From contig JAVJVP010000003.1 of assembly GCA_040221095.1 (NCBI GenBank), positions 566,315 through 630,314 on the forward strand: 64,000 nt of DNA, read 5' to 3'. A program made the position numbers and the translations under genes. Below, in pieces: positions 62,157 to 64,000 of the stretch. This DNA is from UBA1479 sp040221095. Its GTDB lineage: Bacteria; Pseudomonadota; Alphaproteobacteria; Rhodospirillales; Casp-alpha2. Position 1 is the stretch's first letter. Each line of letters begins with the position of its first letter. The notes beneath the pieces are model-generated. The model was given only the letters and a program-made list of their open reading frames with translations. It did not search any database and had not been told where the DNA came from.

Positions 62157-62185
62157 CGGCACGCCCCGGGGTCGGGGGCGTGCCG
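62157..62185. other. GC-rich hairpin just upstream of the kinase ribosome-binding site
   Basis: CGGCACGCCCC-(7)-GGGGCGTGCCG, an 11-bp stem that ends 5 bases before the GGAGGG site of the kinase gene on the minus strand. It lies between leuB and the kinase gene and has no T run. It could end the leuB transcript or influence initiation at the kinase start. Confidence 0.45.
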
Positions 62186-62280
62186 GCGCCGAATGTTCAT
62201 AAGGGTGTAACCTAGGCGGAGGCCTGCAGGGAATCTGTGACGTAGGACACTATTGTCCCCGGTGCAGGCCGAGACAGCGG

Positions 62281-63390
62281 TCAGGCCGCCAGCTTGTCCA
62301 GTTCCTTGGCTAGGCTGTCGCCCATCTGGGTGGTCGAGATCTTGGTCATCCCGGTTTCCATGATGTCGGCGGTGCGCAGGCCCTGGTCCAGCACGTTCTT
62401 GCAGGCCTGTTCGATCAGGTCCGCATCCTCGCCCATGTCGAAGGAATACTTCAGGCACATGGCGAAGGACTGGATCATGGCCATGGGATTGGCGATGCCC
62501 TGGCCGGCGATGTCGGGGGCGGAGCCGTGCACCGGCTCGTACAGGGCCTTGCGCCGGCCGTCGCTGTCGGCGGCACCCAGAGAGGCCGAGGGCAGCATGC
62601 CGAGCGAGCCCGTGAGCATGGCCGCGCAGTCGGACAGGATGTCGCCGAACAGGTTGTCGGTGACGATGACATCGAACTGCTTGGGCCAGCGCACCAGCTG
62701 CATGCCGCCGGCATCGGCCAGCATGTGGCTCAGCTTGACGTCTGAGAAGCGGGCCTTGTGGGTGGCGGTGACCACTTCGTTCCACAACACGCCGGATTTC
62801 ATGACGTTGCGCTTTTCCATCGAGCAGACTTCGTTGCGGCGGGTGCGCGCAAGTTCGAAGGCGACGGCCGAGATCCGCTCGATCTCGTAGGTGTCATAGA
62901 CCTGGGTGTCGATGCCGCGCTTCTGGCCGTTGCCGAGATCGAACATTTCCTTGGGCTCGCCAAAATAGACGCCGCCGGTGAGTTCACGTACGATCAGGAT
63001 GTCGAGGCCCTCGATGACGTCCTGCTTCAGGGATGACGAATTCGCCAGCGCCGGATAGCAGATTGCCGGGCGCAGATTGGCGAAGAGTTCCATGTCCTTG
63101 CGCAGGCGCAGCAGGCCTGCTTCCGGGCGCACTTCATAGGGGACGGCATCCCACTTCGGGCCGCCAACGGCGCCGAACAGTACTGCGTCCGCAGCCATGG
63201 CCTTGTCCATGTCGGCATCCGAGATTGCCTGACCATGCGCGTCATAGGCCGAACCGCCGACCAGACCTTCATCAGTCGAGAAGCCTGCGGCCTCCTTGTC
63301 GTTCATGAAAGCGATGATCTTGCGGACCTCGGCCATGGCCTCCGGGCCGATGCCGTCACCTGGGAGAAGAAAGAGAGAGCGTGTTGCCAT
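62281..63390 (-). CDS. leuB: 3-isopropylmalate dehydrogenase
   Basis: 369 residues from ATG 63390 (MATRSLFLLPGDGIGPEAMA). The frame up to 63456 adds an unconserved leader. Typical motifs are LFGAVGGPKWDAVPYEVRPE, LLRLRKDMELFANLRPA, VRELTGGVYFGEPKE, the NAD-site TDNLFGDILSDCAAMLTGS, and EPVHGSAPDIAGQGIANP. It oxidatively decarboxylates 3-isopropylmalate in leucine biosynthesis. The other leu genes are not visible here. It is divergent from the M23 peptidase gene. Confidence 0.98.
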   Translation of the reverse strand: MATRSLFLLPGDGIGPEAMAEVRKIIAFMNDKEAAGFSTDEGLVGGSAYDAHGQAISDADMDKAMAADAVLFGAVGGPKWDAVPYEVRPEAGLLRLRKDMELFANLRPAICYPALANSSSLKQDVIEGLDILIVRELTGGVYFGEPKEMFDLGNGQKRGIDTQVYDTYEIERISAVAFELARTRRNEVCSMEKRNVMKSGVLWNEVVTATHKARFSDVKLSHMLADAGGMQLVRWPKQFDVIVTDNLFGDILSDCAAMLTGSLGMLPSASLGAADSDGRRKALYEPVHGSAPDIAGQGIANPMAMIQSFAMCLKYSFDMGEDADLIEQACKNVLDQGLRTADIMETGMTKISTTQMGDSLAKELDKLAA

Positions 63391-63480
63391 TTTGAAGTCC
63401 CCGCACCAAAATCGAAAAGATGAAGCGTCCTTAAACACCCTTCGGAGGGTTTTCAACTGCCTCGCCTTTCAAGCCGCCTT

Positions 63481-64000
63481 TTGAACCGGCTAAGCCGGCC
63501 GGTTCAGGTTGTTGTTGCCGTGCTGGGATTGGTGCTGCCGGCTGTGGCGGAGCCGCAGTTCGGGCTGCCGCTCGACTGCCCGTCGGACTCGATCTGTCCG
63601 ATTCAGCAATTTGTCGATGTCGATGCCGGTTCCGATGCACGGGACCCCTGGTGCGGGACCAAGACCTATGACGGGCACAAGGGAACCGATTTCCGGGTGT
63701 TGTCGATGCAGGAGGTCAAGACGGGTGTCGAAGTCGTGGCCATGGCCGAAGGCGTGGTCAAGGCCAGGCGGGACGGCATGGCCGACCGGCTGGTGTCGAG
63801 CGCCGAGGACCGGGAGGCGATCAGTTCGCGCGAGTGCGGCAATGGTCTCGTCCTTGATCATGGCAACGGTCTTGAAACCCAGTATTGCCATTTGCGGCAG
63901 GGTTCATTGAAGCCCGGGCCGGGAGTGACGGTGACCAAGGGCGAGGTGCTTGGCTTTGTAGGTGCTTCCGGAATGGCGGCCTTTCCCCATGTCCACGTCA
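63481..64000 (+). CDS. M23 family metallopeptidase, exported (3'-truncated by window edge)
   Basis: About 173 residues are visible. The frame has no ATG or GTG before its signal peptide. TTG 63481 gives MNRLSRPVQVVVAVLGLVLP with cleavage near AVA|EP, but has no ribosome-binding site. A CTG at 63457 lies 7 bases after GGAGGG and would add eight residues. The zinc-site elements of M23 (lysostaphin-like) peptidases are present: DGHKGTDFRV (H-x3-D) and, at the very end, FPHVHV (HxH). The segment LDHGNGLETQYCHL is typical of the fold. Four cysteines (CPSDSICP, WCGTK, RECGNG) may form disulfides. It probably cleaves peptidoglycan cross-links or is a degenerate regulator of amidases. Confidence 0.85.
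   Translation, partial: MNRLSRPVQVVVAVLGLVLPAVAEPQFGLPLDCPSDSICPIQQFVDVDAGSDARDPWCGTKTYDGHKGTDFRVLSMQEVKTGVEVVAMAEGVVKARRDGMADRLVSSAEDREAISSRECGNGLVLDHGNGLETQYCHLRQGSLKPGPGVTVTKGEVLGFVGASGMAAFPHVHV

Overview
The window is GC-rich (about two-thirds by eye), densely coding chromosomal DNA from an alphaproteobacterium, most likely a Rhodospirillales-type, possibly marine, organism. The signs are the atpHAGDC cluster without Fo genes, the priA / DUF484 / xerC neighbourhood, the mdh-sucCDAB-lpd cluster near sdhCDAB, ethylmalonyl-CoA pathway genes, and a 'marine proteobacterial' sortase with its single target. I found no tRNA, rRNA, CRISPR array, insertion sequence or prophage. The assignment to an order is an inference from gene content only.

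Layout. 1-6.6 kb: a 5'-truncated Lrp regulator, an overlapping TPR-glycosyltransferase / Sel1 / enolase-superfamily operon, aspC and metY. 6.9-9.9 kb: a VIT-vWA surface protein and its sortase. 10-14.2 kb: a PcaB/PurB-like lyase, uvrB and a SixA-like phosphatase. 14.3-19.3 kb: atpCDGAH (minus strand). 19.5-23.5 kb: priA, DUF484 and xerC. 23.6-24.4 kb: a DMT transporter. 24.6-34.1 kb: lpdA, sucB, sucA, sucD, sucC and mdh, all minus strand. 34.6-37.9 kb: nadC, nadA and zapE. 37.9-41.5 kb: a SAF-domain dehydrogenase, a fatty acid hydroxylase-type membrane protein, PaiB and a DUF6494-like protein. 41.5-44.9 kb: sdhBADC. 44.9-45.8 kb: a long gene-free region with strong predicted RNA structure and DnaA-box-like words. 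45.8-48.2 kb: an MFS transporter convergent with a porin that lies behind a cobalamin riboswitch. 48.6-50.6 kb: mch and mcl2. 50.7-54.4 kb: pdxY, then an ArsR-led operon (two AHSA1 proteins, a MoaD/ThiS-like protein, a BNR propeller). 54.4-59.3 kb: ppc, a multicopper oxidase and an anchored cytochrome c. 59.3-63.4 kb: asd, a PAS histidine kinase and leuB. The 3' end holds a truncated M23 peptidase gene.

How it fits together. Much of the window is central carbon and energy metabolism: ATP synthase F1, the oxidative TCA half (2-oxoglutarate dehydrogenase, succinyl-CoA synthetase, succinate and malate dehydrogenases), PEP carboxylase, and the C4/C5-CoA steps of the ethylmalonyl-CoA pathway, whose mutases (elsewhere in the genome) need B12. 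NAD, PLP, leucine and aspartate-family biosynthesis genes are interspersed. The points most worth a second look are: a malate dehydrogenase with a histone-H1-like Lys/Ala tail; the B12 riboswitch in front of a porin rather than btuB; an unassigned compact three-way-junction RNA upstream of the MFS gene; the MoaD-like / BNR-propeller pair under an ArsR promoter with a clear operator; and a sortase target whose sorting motif is APQTA instead of LPXTG.
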